Shown: positions 37,121 through 47,696, counted from the stretch's first letter. The stretch is 64,000 nt of DNA from an uncultured Bacillota bacterium (GCA_949284445.1 CASDVP010000001.1:274168-338167), one strand, 5' to 3'. The notes: generated by a model not told the origin, from the sequence alone. Numbers and translations are program-made.

Positions 37121-38156
37121 AGCGTTTTATATACCAGATTTTAAAGTCATCGGCATCGGTTTTAATGCTCTTAATAAATCAAGAGATGATCTGCACCATA
37201 TTTATCAAGATTTAGGTTTTTCACCTCTTTATGATAAAGAGATAATTCTTAATGATGAGAAAGTAAAATATTTTGCTAGCAATACTAAAACTTTAGGTGA
37301 TTATGTCACTCAAATTCTCAACCTCATAGAAAATAAATGTCAAAAAGGCGATTATCTCTTCATGGATTTTCCTTTTTCAATCAAATTTGCTGGCTATGCT
37401 AAGATTGTCTCTTATGCGAAAGCACAAGGGGTGAAAGTCATTTGCTTCATCCATGATCTAGATGGCGTGAGATTTCAAAACCCTTTGATGAACATGTTTG
37501 ATTCTAGTTCATTAGATATGGCATATTCGTTAATCTCAGCTAGCGATAATATGAATATTGTGCTTAAAGAAACATTCAAATTATCTAAATCTGTTAAGAT
37601 TGTTAATTATGAATATTGGGATTATTTAGTTCCAGATTTCAATAATCATTTAAATGATAGTTTGATATGTTTTGCTGGTAATTTGCAAAAGTCTTCATTT
37701 TTATCTAAAATTCCCAAAGAGTTATTAGTCTACGGATTTAATCTGTATGGCAAGGGTTTGCAAAAAAACTACTTAGGACGTTTTATGGGTGAATATGATC
37801 CAGAGACTTTAGTCACTGTTTTAGATGGCAAATTCGGGTTGGTTTGGGATGGTAAAACCAGCGACACTTGTTCTGGAAATTTCGGCAAGTATTTAAGGAT
37901 CAATACTTCTCATAAATTCGGATTGTATGTAGCTTCTTCTAAACCGGTGATCGTTTGGGCAGAAAGCCCTTTGAGTCAAATCGTTGAAAAATACAAAATC
38001 GGGTTTGCAGTTTCTTCATTAAAAGAAATACTGCCCACTCTCTCTAATATGAATTTAGAGACTTACATGGATTATCGAAAGAATATCTCTGAGTTAAAAA
38101 AAGAAGTTATCACTGGCAATCATTTGAAAAAAGTCATCGCAAAAGCTATGCAATAG
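37113..38156 (+). CDS. Gtf3-like / galactofuranosyltransferase-like glycosyltransferase
   Basis: 347 residues. Resembles the Gtf3 (GlfT/beta-1,6-galactofuranosyltransferase) group of Lactobacillales: VIGIGFNALNKSR at the N-terminus, FIHDLDGVRF, YGFNLYGKG and a C-terminal GT-B donor region KFGLVWDGKTSDTCSGNFGKYL, NTSHKFGLYVASSKPVIVWAESPL. Cytosolic, no TM. It probably adds a sugar to a surface polysaccharide or glycoprotein. Overlap with the FGGY kinase gene suggests that kinase may feed a precursor. Its end is three bases from a convergent gene. Confidence 0.78.
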   Translation: MSRAFYIPDFKVIGIGFNALNKSRDDLHHIYQDLGFSPLYDKEIILNDEKVKYFASNTKTLGDYVTQILNLIENKCQKGDYLFMDFPFSIKFAGYAKIVSYAKAQGVKVICFIHDLDGVRFQNPLMNMFDSSSLDMAYSLISASDNMNIVLKETFKLSKSVKIVNYEYWDYLVPDFNNHLNDSLICFAGNLQKSSFLSKIPKELLVYGFNLYGKGLQKNYLGRFMGEYDPETLVTVLDGKFGLVWDGKTSDTCSGNFGKYLRINTSHKFGLYVASSKPVIVWAESPLSQIVEKYKIGFAVSSLKEILPTLSNMNLETYMDYRKNISELKKEVITGNHLKKVIAKAMQ

Positions 38157-38159
38157 AGC

Positions 38160-38645
38160 TTAGTCTCTAGCGTTTAAATCATACGCTTTATCGTTATAAT
38201 GAGGTTCGATCTCTCTATTTTTAGCGATTCTTCTGCTGAAGATTAACAAGTCATTTTGTAAGTCGATAAAAGTATCTCTGATGGCTAAAAGATCACATGA
38301 TTTATCATAATCAGATAAAGAAGGATCTTGACCTTCAAGTATCTCATGATATTCATCGATATTATCTTTGATGTCGTCGATAAAAGTTAAAGGCAATATC
38401 GCAAAGAAAGCTAATTGATAGCTGAATTCTTGTCCGTCAGCATTCTTAAGTTTTTTAAAAGCGATATCGTAAATACGTTGAAATGTTTCATCAACCATCT
38501 TTCCTTTGTTTGTCGTCTCAGAATAAAAGGTGGCTAAAGCATAAAACTTGCTCGCACAATCAACAAAGGCCAAGTGAGTTTGAATGAGTTTATTTTTGGC
38601 TATTTCCGGTGTTTCAATTCTTGGCAAAGTTTTTTCTTCGTTCAT
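38160..38645 (-). CDS. Hypothetical helical cytosolic protein
   Basis: 161 residues, no TM, no signal peptide and no recognised motif. Predicted mainly helical, acidic in the second half (FIDDIKDNIDEYHEILEGQDPSLSDYD) with a mixed tail. It follows the 202-residue gene by 14 bases with GGAGG before its ATG, so the two form one unit and may interact. Function unknown. Confidence 0.65.
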   Translation of the reverse strand: MNEEKTLPRIETPEIAKNKLIQTHLAFVDCASKFYALATFYSETTNKGKMVDETFQRIYDIAFKKLKNADGQEFSYQLAFFAILPLTFIDDIKDNIDEYHEILEGQDPSLSDYDKSCDLLAIRDTFIDLQNDLLIFSRRIAKNREIEPHYNDKAYDLNARD

Positions 38646-38659
38646 GATTTTTCCTCCTA

Positions 38660-39268
38660 TTAGTCGTGATTTAAGTAATTCATCATGTCATTAGTCTCTT
38701 CAGGATCAAATAGACAATTAAGATGTGAATAATAGATTTTCAATTCATCTTTTAAATAAGCATCAGATAGTGGTTTGATAAAATCTTCAGCAAATAAATT
38801 ATAAGCATTTTTCCTTTCTTTAGAACTTAATTCATAGAATTGTAAATCTCCTGAAAGAATGCCATCGATCATCTCTTCTATTGTTGAACGAAATCTGATT
38901 TGCTTGATGGCTAAAACTAAAAACTGATGTTCTTGCTCGATTCCATCATCAGAGATAAATGTTTCTGGAAATTTAAATAGTTTCAAAGCCTCGTTTATTA
39001 AAGATTCATATTGATCAGTCAACAATTTACTTTCTTCTATGATCATGTTCGGTAATTTATCTAATAAAATCAAACATGAAATCATATATTCACCATTTTT
39101 TAAGAAGCTATCTACAAACTCGTCATCATCTAAATCAATGCTTTTGAAATTGAGCGCTAAACTTGAAGCGGTCAGCAGATGAGCGACGGAGGTGATGGTG
39201 GAGAAGGCTATCTGTGATAATAAATCGGTATAATCATCTTTTGAATAATGTTCGATAAAGTTTTTCAT
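38660..39268 (-). CDS. Hypothetical helical cytosolic protein
   Basis: 202 residues, mostly helical and acidic (ends LFDPEETNDMMNYLNHD). No family recognised. A perfect TATAAT (complement of 39276-39281) ends seven bases before the ATG and there is no Shine-Dalgarno, so the transcript would be leaderless. First gene of a pair with the 161-residue protein. The pair does not look like a known toxin-antitoxin family. Confidence 0.65.
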   Translation of the reverse strand: MKNFIEHYSKDDYTDLLSQIAFSTITSVAHLLTASSLALNFKSIDLDDDEFVDSFLKNGEYMISCLILLDKLPNMIIEESKLLTDQYESLINEALKLFKFPETFISDDGIEQEHQFLVLAIKQIRFRSTIEEMIDGILSGDLQFYELSSKERKNAYNLFAEDFIKPLSDAYLKDELKIYYSHLNCLFDPEETNDMMNYLNHD

Positions 39269-39553
39269 ATTATTTATTATAAACCAATAACGGCTGACAT
39301 AAGGTTGAATTTTTCAAGCGATTATAGTCTCTAGAGCAAAAACATTATATATGTTAAAAATAGTTCTCAAAAGACCAGTCTTAAAGTTTAATTAATCTGA
39401 TTTTCTTAAAAATAGAAAGCGTTACTTTGAACATAAATTAAGTTCCATATCCTTAAATAAAAATTGTTTTAAAAGTGCTTGAAATCATCTTGGAATTGAT
39501 AGAACAGAACATTGAAGATAAAATATGTTTGATAGTATAAAAGAAAGAAAAAT

Positions 39554-40580
39554 ATGAACTACACAAAAGGATGGATGACTCTAAATAGATCTTGCAACTT
39601 ACGTTGCAATTATTGCTATGCTAAAAATACTGGTTACAAAGCTAGCGATAATTTAGATCTTGGCCTTGCCAAACAAATAATAGATATTTTCAGTGATTTG
39701 AAAGTGTGACATGTTACTGTGGTGAACCGACTGTTTATCCTCATTTGTTTACAGTGCTAAATATGTTGAATAAAAAAAGGCTTACAAATTGGCTTTCTAT
39801 CAAATGGAATATTATATTCAAAGATGGACTTTGTTAAAAAACTCTATGAACATAATATTAAGATGTTTTCAATTTCTTTAAAAGGTACTAACTGCAAAAC
39901 ATTTTATGATACAACAGGAATTGATGGCTTCAATACAGTGATTGATGGTCTCAAAAACTGCTTGAAATTCACAACATATGTAACATTTTTGTTGTTTCAC
40001 AAGCTATAATAAATGATTTATTGTCGTGCTTAGAGCTATTAAAATCAATAGGCGTCAATAAATTTCATTTTTCTTTTATTTATAATTTTGACACGATGCC
40101 TGGATATAAAGGCTTTTTAGAAAAAGACCATCCTAAAAATATCGTCTATCAATTCAAAAATATATATGATTGATCAATGTCATCACATCCGGTAATTTTA
40201 AAGTATTTCCAACTTTTCCTGCTTGTATATGGGGGAAAGATTTTATTCAATTATTAAATGATAGAAAACAATTATCCTTTAGTTGCCAATTGAAAGAACA
40301 AGATGATTTAATTTTTGATAGTGAAGTAAATATCATCCCTTGTAATGCTATGTATCCGATAAAATTAGGTAAATTAAATAAAGATTTCTTTGACTCAAAA
40401 TCTCTTATAAAACATAGTGAAACAATTAAAGGTACCTCTATTTACCAAAAATATAGTACACGACCATCTTCGATATGTAAAACTTGTTCTGTTAATCAGT
40501 TTTGTGATGTATGCGCTTGTCAATGGAGCAATACCGTTTGCTCTAGTTCAATAACAGATCCTTTTTTGTGTTCCAAATGA
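39554..40580 (+). pseudogene. Broken radical SAM/SPASM protein
   Basis: Begins MNYTKGWMTLNRSCNLRC with the SAM-binding CNLRCNYCYA triad, then hits a stop near 39708. Pieces in other frames continue the same fold: GEPTVYPHLF-like, FISLKGTNCKTFYDT-like (39824-40009), HFSFIYNFDTMPGYKGF and, at 40170-40580, a SPASM-like C-terminus with PCNAMYP, CKTCSVNQFCDVCACQW and FLCSK. At least three frame changes are needed. Radical SAM/SPASM proteins often modify peptides, but no precursor peptide gene was seen nearby. Confidence 0.82.
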
Positions 40581-41151
40581 CAACCTTATCTGCACTTTTT
40601 TGAACTACAATGTTATAAAAAGATAATTTAAATTCCATAGTTTTATTTTTTTATAGATTGAATAGATTAATAAGTCCAGAATTTCATTTAAAATTGTCCA
40701 AATAATAATTATTAATAAGGCATTCGTGTAAACCTATATAAAACAATGAATTCGATGTTCTGAAACATCTATCAGAAATCAATTAACACTAGGGTTAAAT
40801 CGATTCATTAAGCAGAATATCAGAGCTACATAAATCGTTTGATATCATTTTTATCACATTAAATATACCTATTTAAATGTAAGCTAAATCGGTGACCAAA
40901 TTATTATTTAAGTAGAATGTTTATATCATAATAAGAGATAGTAGACGGCCTAACTTCATATTTATCGTAATCACTAATTTTTAATTATTTGTTATGTAAG
41001 CGCTTATAAGATTACGTATGAAAAAGTTAAGATTAAGTAAAAAACAACAAAACTGTAAGCGGTTACTGAAAAATAAAGGCAAAGTTCTATCAACGTTTTT
41101 ATGGTTTAAGATAGACACAAAACCCAAGTTTCAATTTAGGAGGGGATAAAA
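40581..41151 (+). promoter_or_regulatory. Control region of glycan locus 2 with two cre-like dyads
   Basis: Long AT-rich intergenic stretch. ATGTAAGCGCTTATA (40994-41008) and CTGTAAGCGGTTACTG (41053-41068) both fit the CcpA/LacI-type pattern TGTAARCGYTWWCA with one or two mismatches. They lie 160 and 100 bases before the lipoprotein start. Similar boxes precede the locus 1 operon. No gene was seen in the rest; AGGAGGGG precedes the ATG at 41152. Confidence 0.5.
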
Positions 41152-44076
41152 ATGAAACGTAAAAAGACTTTGTTAGTTGCTTTATTATCCACTACATTGC
41201 TAGGGGCACCGATGCTTACTGCTTGTACTGACACGAGTAGTAATTCTTCTCAGACTCAAGCACAGAAGATTTTAGAGAGCATCGAGATCACCAAAATGCC
41301 GAATAAGACCGAATATGAGATAGGTGATGTGTTTGATCCTACTGGTATGGAAGTCACAGCCCATTACAAAGATCAAAGCACTGAAGTTGTTGACAATTAT
41401 ATCTACAAGAAGACACCTCTTTCCACGAGTGATACTTATATCAGAATCACTTATAGAGGAAAATCAGTAGATGTTCCGATCACTGTCGAATTCGTTTTAA
41501 AAGTTACAAGTATTGAAGTTGAGCAGATGCCAACTAAGACTACCTATGTTGAAGGTGAGACGTTTGATCCGACCGGTTTAAAAATCACAGGTAGATGGAC
41601 TGATAATTCTAAAAGAGTCGTTCCTACTTATTCTTATTCCAAAGAACCTTTAAAGTTAGGCACAACTTCTATTGAAATAAGTTATAACGACCTTAAGACT
41701 AATGTTCCGATTCAGGTTGTCAAAGAAGAAGTGAATGGCATTGTCGTCACTAAGAAACCGAGTAAATTAGCTTACTTAGTAGGAGAAACTTTTGATCCAG
41801 CTGGTATGGAAGTTTCTACGATCACTAATAAAGGGACTTTAGTAAAACTTGATACAGCTGACTATGTGATTGATAAAACTGAAGCATTGACCGCAGAAGA
41901 TACTGAAGTCACCATCACATATGATGAAACCTTATCTACTACATTGACGATTTCAGTCACTGAGAGTGCTTTGACAAAGATTGAAATCACGACAAATCCG
42001 ACCAAAACCACTTACAAAGAAAAAGAGACTTTTGACCCAGCTGGTATGGTCGTTACTGCTTCTTATGAGGATGGTTCTACTAAAGCAATCACCGATTACA
42101 CTTATGATAAAACTAATAAATTAACATTGGATGATACCACTGTCACTATCGATTATGTCGGATTTACAGCGACACTTGATATCGTGGTCAATGAATTAAA
42201 AGATGATGTTGTAGTAACAGGTTTAGATACATATAGAGTTGAAGCTGAGGATCTCGATACCTCTATGGCTACTTTGAGAGACGACTTCATTCAAGCAGGA
42301 AGAACCTTTATTGAAAATGGACAAGGAGCAAGTGGAGGAGCTAATATCTGTGGTTATAATCCTGGATCTATTTTCCAAATCCCTGTCACTTCCGATAAAG
42401 ATTTTGAAGTTGTTGTCTTAGCTAATATGTCAGATACTGAGCTCAATTATAAAATTAATGATGGTGTTCAATTCTGGATGGATGAGCAATTGCTTCAAGC
42501 TGATGATGTTAAATTCACTTATGCAGGCCAAGGCGATTACTGGAACTGGAAGTATTTTAAGATTGGTAAGATCAAACTCCCAGCTGGCACACATAACTTT
42601 TCGATAACTGCTGTCAGCCAAAGACCTAATTTGGATTGCTTTGATTTCATGGTCACACAGTATGGTGAGGAGACAATGGAAACCGAAATCACTGAGTTGG
42701 TCATGGAAACAGCACCGACTAAAACCACTTATGAACCAGGTGAAGAATTTGATCCAACAGGAATGAAAATCGTTGCAAAGTACAACGATTATTCTGAAAA
42801 AGAAGTCACTGACTATGTGATTGATAAAACTGGGCCATTAAGTGAAGCTGATGATAAAGTCACGATATCTTACGAAGGCAAAGAAGTCGTCATCCCGATT
42901 CAAGTCGGTAAAGAATATCAATTGAAGATCAATGAGACTGGAAATGAAAGATTTGAAGCTGAAAATTTCAACACTGATAACTTTATTTATAGAACTGATT
43001 TTGAAGGAACAGGTTATGTGATTGAGAATGCTAATGCAAGCGGTGGCAAATCGATTGAACGTTATGATGTCGGATCCAAAACTGAATTGAAATTCTTTGT
43101 TGGCGAAGATAGTAAAGTTCACTTGACAATGGGTGTTTCTCTTTATGACGACAATGTATTAGATGAAGTTATGAAAGTCACTTTAGATGGCGAAGTGATC
43201 AATAGTGATAATCCTACTTTAGGCCATCGTTATGATAATGATTTTTACAATTGGGTTGCCGCTGATTATGATTCGCTTGATTTGACACCAGGTGAGCATA
43301 CCTTAGGGATTGAGTTTATCAAAGGAGTTCCTAACTTAGATTATCTCGATTTCTTCGTCTATGAATACGCTGACACGACCGTTCCACATGAACTGACCTC
43401 ATTAGCGATTTCTAAAATGCCGAATAAAACAAATTATATCGCCGGAGATACCTTTGATTCCACTGGATTAGAATTAGTCGCTCAGTATAAAGATTCTTTC
43501 AATCAAAAAGTTACCGAATTCACAGTTGTTGATCAAGACAAACCACTGACGGTTGAAGATGAGAGCGTCACCGTCAAATTTGGTGAGTTAACGGTGGAAG
43601 TCCCTATCACAGTTAAGGCACCTATGTTTATTGCAGAAGAAACGAAAGCTTATAGAGTAGAAGCTGAGAACTGTGATACCTCAAACATCGTTCATGATGG
43701 TAAGCCGAATCATATTGAGAGTTCTCCTGGATATTCGAGCAACGATCATAATTTAGGACATATCGCGAGTGGGTATATCGATATACCCTTTACTGCAACC
43801 AAGGCGATGAAACTGACTGTGACAGTCAAATTTGCAATTAATCAAGAAATTTTAGCTAGTACGAAAATAGGTAGTTTTGCTTTTGATTCGACAGTATACA
43901 AATTTGGTGAACAAGTTGAAGACGTCACATTAGGCTCCGCTCCTGGAAATGAGTTTTGGAATTATAAAGATATCGTGATTAACGTCGGAGATATCACTGC
44001 AGGTAACCATACTTTTAGAATCACTTTCATCGGTGGTGGAAACGTTGATTGCATCGATTTCGCTTTTACGGAATAA
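41152..44076 (+). CDS. Large surface lipoprotein with six Big_3 Ig-like and three CBM-like domains
   Basis: 974 residues. A lipoprotein signal ends at C25 (GAPMLTAC). Four Big_3-type Ig-like repeats (about residues 43-345) follow, each with a TFDPTGMEV-like turn, then a CBM6/35-like domain starting YRVEAEDLDTS (about 361-505), an Ig-like repeat (about 515-590), a second CBM-like domain (FEAENFNTD, about 600-745), a sixth Ig-like repeat (about 750-825) and a third CBM-like domain (YRVEAENCDTS, about 835-974). No catalytic domain is present. It probably binds a polysaccharide at the cell surface for the GH3 enzyme encoded next, 25 bases downstream. The substrate is unknown. Confidence 0.85.
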   Translation: MKRKKTLLVALLSTTLLGAPMLTACTDTSSNSSQTQAQKILESIEITKMPNKTEYEIGDVFDPTGMEVTAHYKDQSTEVVDNYIYKKTPLSTSDTYIRITYRGKSVDVPITVEFVLKVTSIEVEQMPTKTTYVEGETFDPTGLKITGRWTDNSKRVVPTYSYSKEPLKLGTTSIEISYNDLKTNVPIQVVKEEVNGIVVTKKPSKLAYLVGETFDPAGMEVSTITNKGTLVKLDTADYVIDKTEALTAEDTEVTITYDETLSTTLTISVTESALTKIEITTNPTKTTYKEKETFDPAGMVVTASYEDGSTKAITDYTYDKTNKLTLDDTTVTIDYVGFTATLDIVVNELKDDVVVTGLDTYRVEAEDLDTSMATLRDDFIQAGRTFIENGQGASGGANICGYNPGSIFQIPVTSDKDFEVVVLANMSDTELNYKINDGVQFWMDEQLLQADDVKFTYAGQGDYWNWKYFKIGKIKLPAGTHNFSITAVSQRPNLDCFDFMVTQYGEETMETEITELVMETAPTKTTYEPGEEFDPTGMKIVAKYNDYSEKEVTDYVIDKTGPLSEADDKVTISYEGKEVVIPIQVGKEYQLKINETGNERFEAENFNTDNFIYRTDFEGTGYVIENANASGGKSIERYDVGSKTELKFFVGEDSKVHLTMGVSLYDDNVLDEVMKVTLDGEVINSDNPTLGHRYDNDFYNWVAADYDSLDLTPGEHTLGIEFIKGVPNLDYLDFFVYEYADTTVPHELTSLAISKMPNKTNYIAGDTFDSTGLELVAQYKDSFNQKVTEFTVVDQDKPLTVEDESVTVKFGELTVEVPITVKAPMFIAEETKAYRVEAENCDTSNIVHDGKPNHIESSPGYSSNDHNLGHIASGYIDIPFTATKAMKLTVTVKFAINQEILASTKIGSFAFDSTVYKFGEQVEDVTLGSAPGNEFWNYKDIVINVGDITAGNHTFRITFIGGGNVDCIDFAFTE

Positions 44077-44101
44077 AACCTGATTTATAGAAAGGACACT
44101 T

Positions 44102-47100
44102 ATGAAAAGAACTACAACAGTAATTTCTATTTCGGCCATGCTGCTATTCGCTTCGGTTCTAGCAATCGGCAATAGTGTTGCATTTACTTATGGTGGACAG
44201 ATTGATACCTTTTTGCAGTCCAACAATATCGATGGCACTGGAAATGTCCAAGATGCTTTAGTCACCGGTAAAGAATTAGCACAAAAAGTCACATTAGAAG
44301 GTAGTGTTTTGTTAAAGAATCAAAATAATACTTTACCGCTGAGCAGTGATATCACCAATATCAATATCTTTGGCTGGGGCGGTTGTGATAATGGCTTTAT
44401 GTACCAAGGAGGTGGCTCCTCAGAAGGCGGATATACTGCGGATAGAATCTCGCTTTATGATGCGTTCAGAGGGTATTTCTACATCAATGAAGATTTAGCT
44501 ACAGCTTATAATTCTTTACCATATCGTCGTGAAGGCGGCCCTGATCAAAACAATCATAGCCTTTATTATCGAACTTATGAACCAGGACAGGATTTTTACG
44601 ATCAATATTTAGCTGATGCAGTGAACTTTTCTGATACTGCTGTCGTCGTACTATCTAGAAGAGCGACTGAAGGTGATGATTTACCCAAAGTTAGCTATGA
44701 TGAAAATGGTGTTGCTGATGAAACTAGAACCTATTTATCATTGACTGCTAAAGAAGAATTGATGATGGAAAAAGTCACTGAAAATTTTGAAAACGTCATC
44801 GTCTTGATCAATTCTTCGGCCCCGATGGAGATGGGATTCTTGGAAGATTCTAATATCGATGCTGCATTCTATATCGGATATCCTGGTTTTTATGGGGCGT
44901 CATCAATACCCGAATTGCTCTTAGGAGCTTCAACTCCAAGCGGACACTTGACTGATACTGCGGCTTATAGCATCAAATCTGCCCCTAGCTATGTCAATTC
45001 TGGTCCGGATGCAACAATCACTTATACTGGACAACCAACAGGTCGTTATAAAGACTATGCTGAAGATATCTATGTCGGATATAAATGGTATGAAACAGCT
45101 GATGAAGAAGGATTCTTCGCTGATGAAACCAGGGATGAATACGGTCAGACAAAAACTGGTTATGATGCTGTTGTTCAATATCCATTCGGATATGGACTAA
45201 GCTATACAACATTTAATTGGGTGAATACTAATTTAACGGTCACTGATGAAGATGGCTCATCACATTCCGTTCCTGCTGTCGTCAATCAAGATGGCAAAGA
45301 GATCACTGACTTATCAGATCTTAATATAAACGATACATTGACTTTTAATATTTGGGTTGAAAACACGGGTTCTTATCCTGGTAAAGAGGTCGTTCAATTA
45401 TATGTGCACACACCATATTACAAAGGCGAGATTGAAAAAGCTTCCCAAGTTTTAGTCGGATTTGCTAAAACAGTCTCATTAGATCCCGGACAAGGCCAAT
45501 TATTGTCAATCGACGTCAAGGTCACTGATTTAGCTTCTTATGATACTTACGATAAGAATAACAACGGCTTCATGGGATATGAATTAGACCGCGGCGATTA
45601 TACATTTTCATTCAGAACCGATTCTCACAATGTTAAAGTCGGTGAAGATGGAAAAAATTTAGAATACACTTTTAGAGTTCCTGAATCCGGATATAAAGTC
45701 GAAAATGATCCAGTCACTGGAACAAAGGTTGAAAATTTATTCACCAACTACACAAATCCTACTAGTGGTGCCTCTTCTACTATCAAAGAACCATTAGTGA
45801 AATATGGGCTTTCTATAGATGGTAACGACCTGAGCCCTGATTATAATCAAGGTGTTACTTATCTCTCAAGAGCTGATTTTAAAGGCACTTATCCAGAAAG
45901 AACTGCGACTAGAAGCGCTTCGATGAGTTTCTATCAAAATGTTTATAAAGTCAGCAGCCCAACTGATTCCAATATGGTCAATCCTGATGATGTGATGCCT
46001 GAATATGCTAAAGATGACAGCTATACTCCAGTCACTTTAGACGATGTCAAAGGTTTGCCATATGATGATCCGAAATGGGACGAATTGATCAGCAGTTTGA
46101 CCATCGATGAGATGACTAGATTATGTGCTAACGGTGGATTCAGCACTCAAGCTATCACTCGTATTAAAAAAGGTTATTGTAATGATAGTGATGGCGGTAC
46201 TGGATTTACTAATGGTGTTTCTGGAGATGGCAAATTGCATGCTACAAAGTATCCTGCTGCCAACGTTTTAGGCTCCACATGGGACTATCGTTGTGCTTAT
46301 GAATGGGGAACTGCTATCGGTAAAGAAGGACAAGCTATCAATAAGCAAGGATGGTATGCTCCTGGATGCAATGTTCACAGATCTCCATTAGGCGGACGTA
46401 ATTTTGAATACTTTGCTGAAGATGGTTATATGTGTGGTATGTTCGTCGCTTATACTGTCAAAGGTTGCACTGAAAATGGTGTCTATGCTTATATGAAGCA
46501 CTTTGCTGCTAATGATACTGATGAAGGTAGAAATGGTCAGTTTATTTGGATGACTGAACAATCATTGAGAGAGATTTGGGCTAAACCAGGTGAGATTGCT
46601 ACTAAGGTCGGTGGAGCCAATGCTATGATGGTCTCTGTTGATAGAATCGGTGCTACTAGAGCTACTGGAAGCCATGCTTTATTAACAGGATTGTTAAGAG
46701 ATGAATGGGGCTTTAGAGGAAGTTGTATCACAGACTATTATCAAAGTGGTGATGTCAATGATTTAGACGAAGGAATCAGAGCTGGTAATGATATCGCCTT
46801 AAAACCTGGTGATAATGTCGCACAAGCATTTGATGAAAACTGGAATAATCCTTCTGCTACCGCTGTCATCGCTTTGCAAAAATCAGCTAAAAATATTCTT
46901 TATACTTATATTGATACGATTTATAGAACTGAAAATGCTACTGGTATTGATATGAACGTCATTCTTGGAAACAGAGAGAACAATACTTCTGGTAAGTGGT
47001 GGAGACCAACACTCATCGCTATTGATTCAGTCCTTGGTGTCGGTATGCTAGGTGGAGCTGGAACGATGGTTTATTTCACTTGGTTTAAGAAAAAGAGAAA

Positions 47101-47110
47101 AGAGGCCTAA
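44102..47110 (+). CDS. Membrane-anchored circularly permuted GH3 glycoside hydrolase (locus 2)
   Basis: 1002 residues. N-terminal membrane helix (about 5-25), then the GH3 alpha/beta sandwich first (about 60-300, ELAQKVTLEGSVLLKNQNN), a fibronectin-III-like domain (about 400-500, SYPGKEVVQLYVHTPYYKGE) and the TIM barrel last (about 650-945). Barrel motifs: DSDGGTGF, NVHRSPLGGRNFEYF, YMKHFAAND (K799-H800) and SCITDYYQSG with nucleophile D878. A C-terminal helix and basic tail (FTWFKKKRKEA) give a second anchor, so the enzyme domain lies outside. Permuted GH3 beta-glucosidases are known from rumen bacteria. It is a shorter paralogue of the locus 1 enzyme. Confidence 0.92.
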   Translation: MKRTTTVISISAMLLFASVLAIGNSVAFTYGGQIDTFLQSNNIDGTGNVQDALVTGKELAQKVTLEGSVLLKNQNNTLPLSSDITNINIFGWGGCDNGFMYQGGGSSEGGYTADRISLYDAFRGYFYINEDLATAYNSLPYRREGGPDQNNHSLYYRTYEPGQDFYDQYLADAVNFSDTAVVVLSRRATEGDDLPKVSYDENGVADETRTYLSLTAKEELMMEKVTENFENVIVLINSSAPMEMGFLEDSNIDAAFYIGYPGFYGASSIPELLLGASTPSGHLTDTAAYSIKSAPSYVNSGPDATITYTGQPTGRYKDYAEDIYVGYKWYETADEEGFFADETRDEYGQTKTGYDAVVQYPFGYGLSYTTFNWVNTNLTVTDEDGSSHSVPAVVNQDGKEITDLSDLNINDTLTFNIWVENTGSYPGKEVVQLYVHTPYYKGEIEKASQVLVGFAKTVSLDPGQGQLLSIDVKVTDLASYDTYDKNNNGFMGYELDRGDYTFSFRTDSHNVKVGEDGKNLEYTFRVPESGYKVENDPVTGTKVENLFTNYTNPTSGASSTIKEPLVKYGLSIDGNDLSPDYNQGVTYLSRADFKGTYPERTATRSASMSFYQNVYKVSSPTDSNMVNPDDVMPEYAKDDSYTPVTLDDVKGLPYDDPKWDELISSLTIDEMTRLCANGGFSTQAITRIKKGYCNDSDGGTGFTNGVSGDGKLHATKYPAANVLGSTWDYRCAYEWGTAIGKEGQAINKQGWYAPGCNVHRSPLGGRNFEYFAEDGYMCGMFVAYTVKGCTENGVYAYMKHFAANDTDEGRNGQFIWMTEQSLREIWAKPGEIATKVGGANAMMVSVDRIGATRATGSHALLTGLLRDEWGFRGSCITDYYQSGDVNDLDEGIRAGNDIALKPGDNVAQAFDENWNNPSATAVIALQKSAKNILYTYIDTIYRTENATGIDMNVILGNRENNTSGKWWRPTLIAIDSVLGVGMLGGAGTMVYFTWFKKKRKEA

Positions 47111-47112
47111 TT

Positions 47113-47637
47113 ATGAAATCATTAGCTGAAAATATTAGATATGCCATCTGGCAAGCTGTCGCTAGTCTATTCGGTATCTTAGCCTTTATCTTCTTATTTA
47201 TTCCTGCTATTTGGAACGATAAGATGGGAGATGATAGTCCGGCTATTTCTTTGATGCAGTTGACTTCTGATTCAGGTGGAATCATGTATTTAGGAATCAT
47301 CTGTATTATCTTGGGTACAGTAGCTTCTTTAGCTTTAACCGTTCTCTTATTTATAAACAAGTCTAATGAGAAATTGACAACCGGCTTAGCTATCGGAAGC
47401 ATAGTCACAATCTTGATTGGTGCGGTCATCTTGGCTTGCTCATTCTTATATGCGAAAGGCTTCACTGATTATACTGCACTATCGCTAAATCAAGGTGTGA
47501 TCAAATTCGAAGCTGCTTATTTCTTGGTCCCTGTCTTCGGTCTTCTAACTATTGTCGCGTCTTATCCATCAGCTATGATCATTCTCCATCATCAAGACCT
47601 TGTAGATAAAGAAGCTTCTAAATCTGCAAATGAATGA
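47113..47637 (+). CDS. Four-TM membrane protein after the GH3 gene
   Basis: 174 residues with hydrophobic spans at about 12-32, 55-80, 92-117 and 138-160. No motif recognised. It starts two bases after the GH3 stop, so it is in the same operon and may help anchor, fold or regulate the enzyme. Compare the small membrane gene placed before the GH3 of locus 1. Confidence 0.75.
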   Translation: MKSLAENIRYAIWQAVASLFGILAFIFLFIPAIWNDKMGDDSPAISLMQLTSDSGGIMYLGIICIILGTVASLALTVLLFINKSNEKLTTGLAIGSIVTILIGAVILACSFLYAKGFTDYTALSLNQGVIKFEAAYFLVPVFGLLTIVASYPSAMIILHHQDLVDKEASKSANE

Positions 47638-47696
47638 GATTTTAAGAAAAGGGTGCGTAAAAATTAACGGATATTAATACCTCTTTCTTTCTAACT

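Noticed and set aside
38160..39268. Toxin-antitoxin pair
   Set aside because: Both proteins are larger than typical components, neither has a DNA-binding or toxin motif, and the spacing is that of an ordinary operon.
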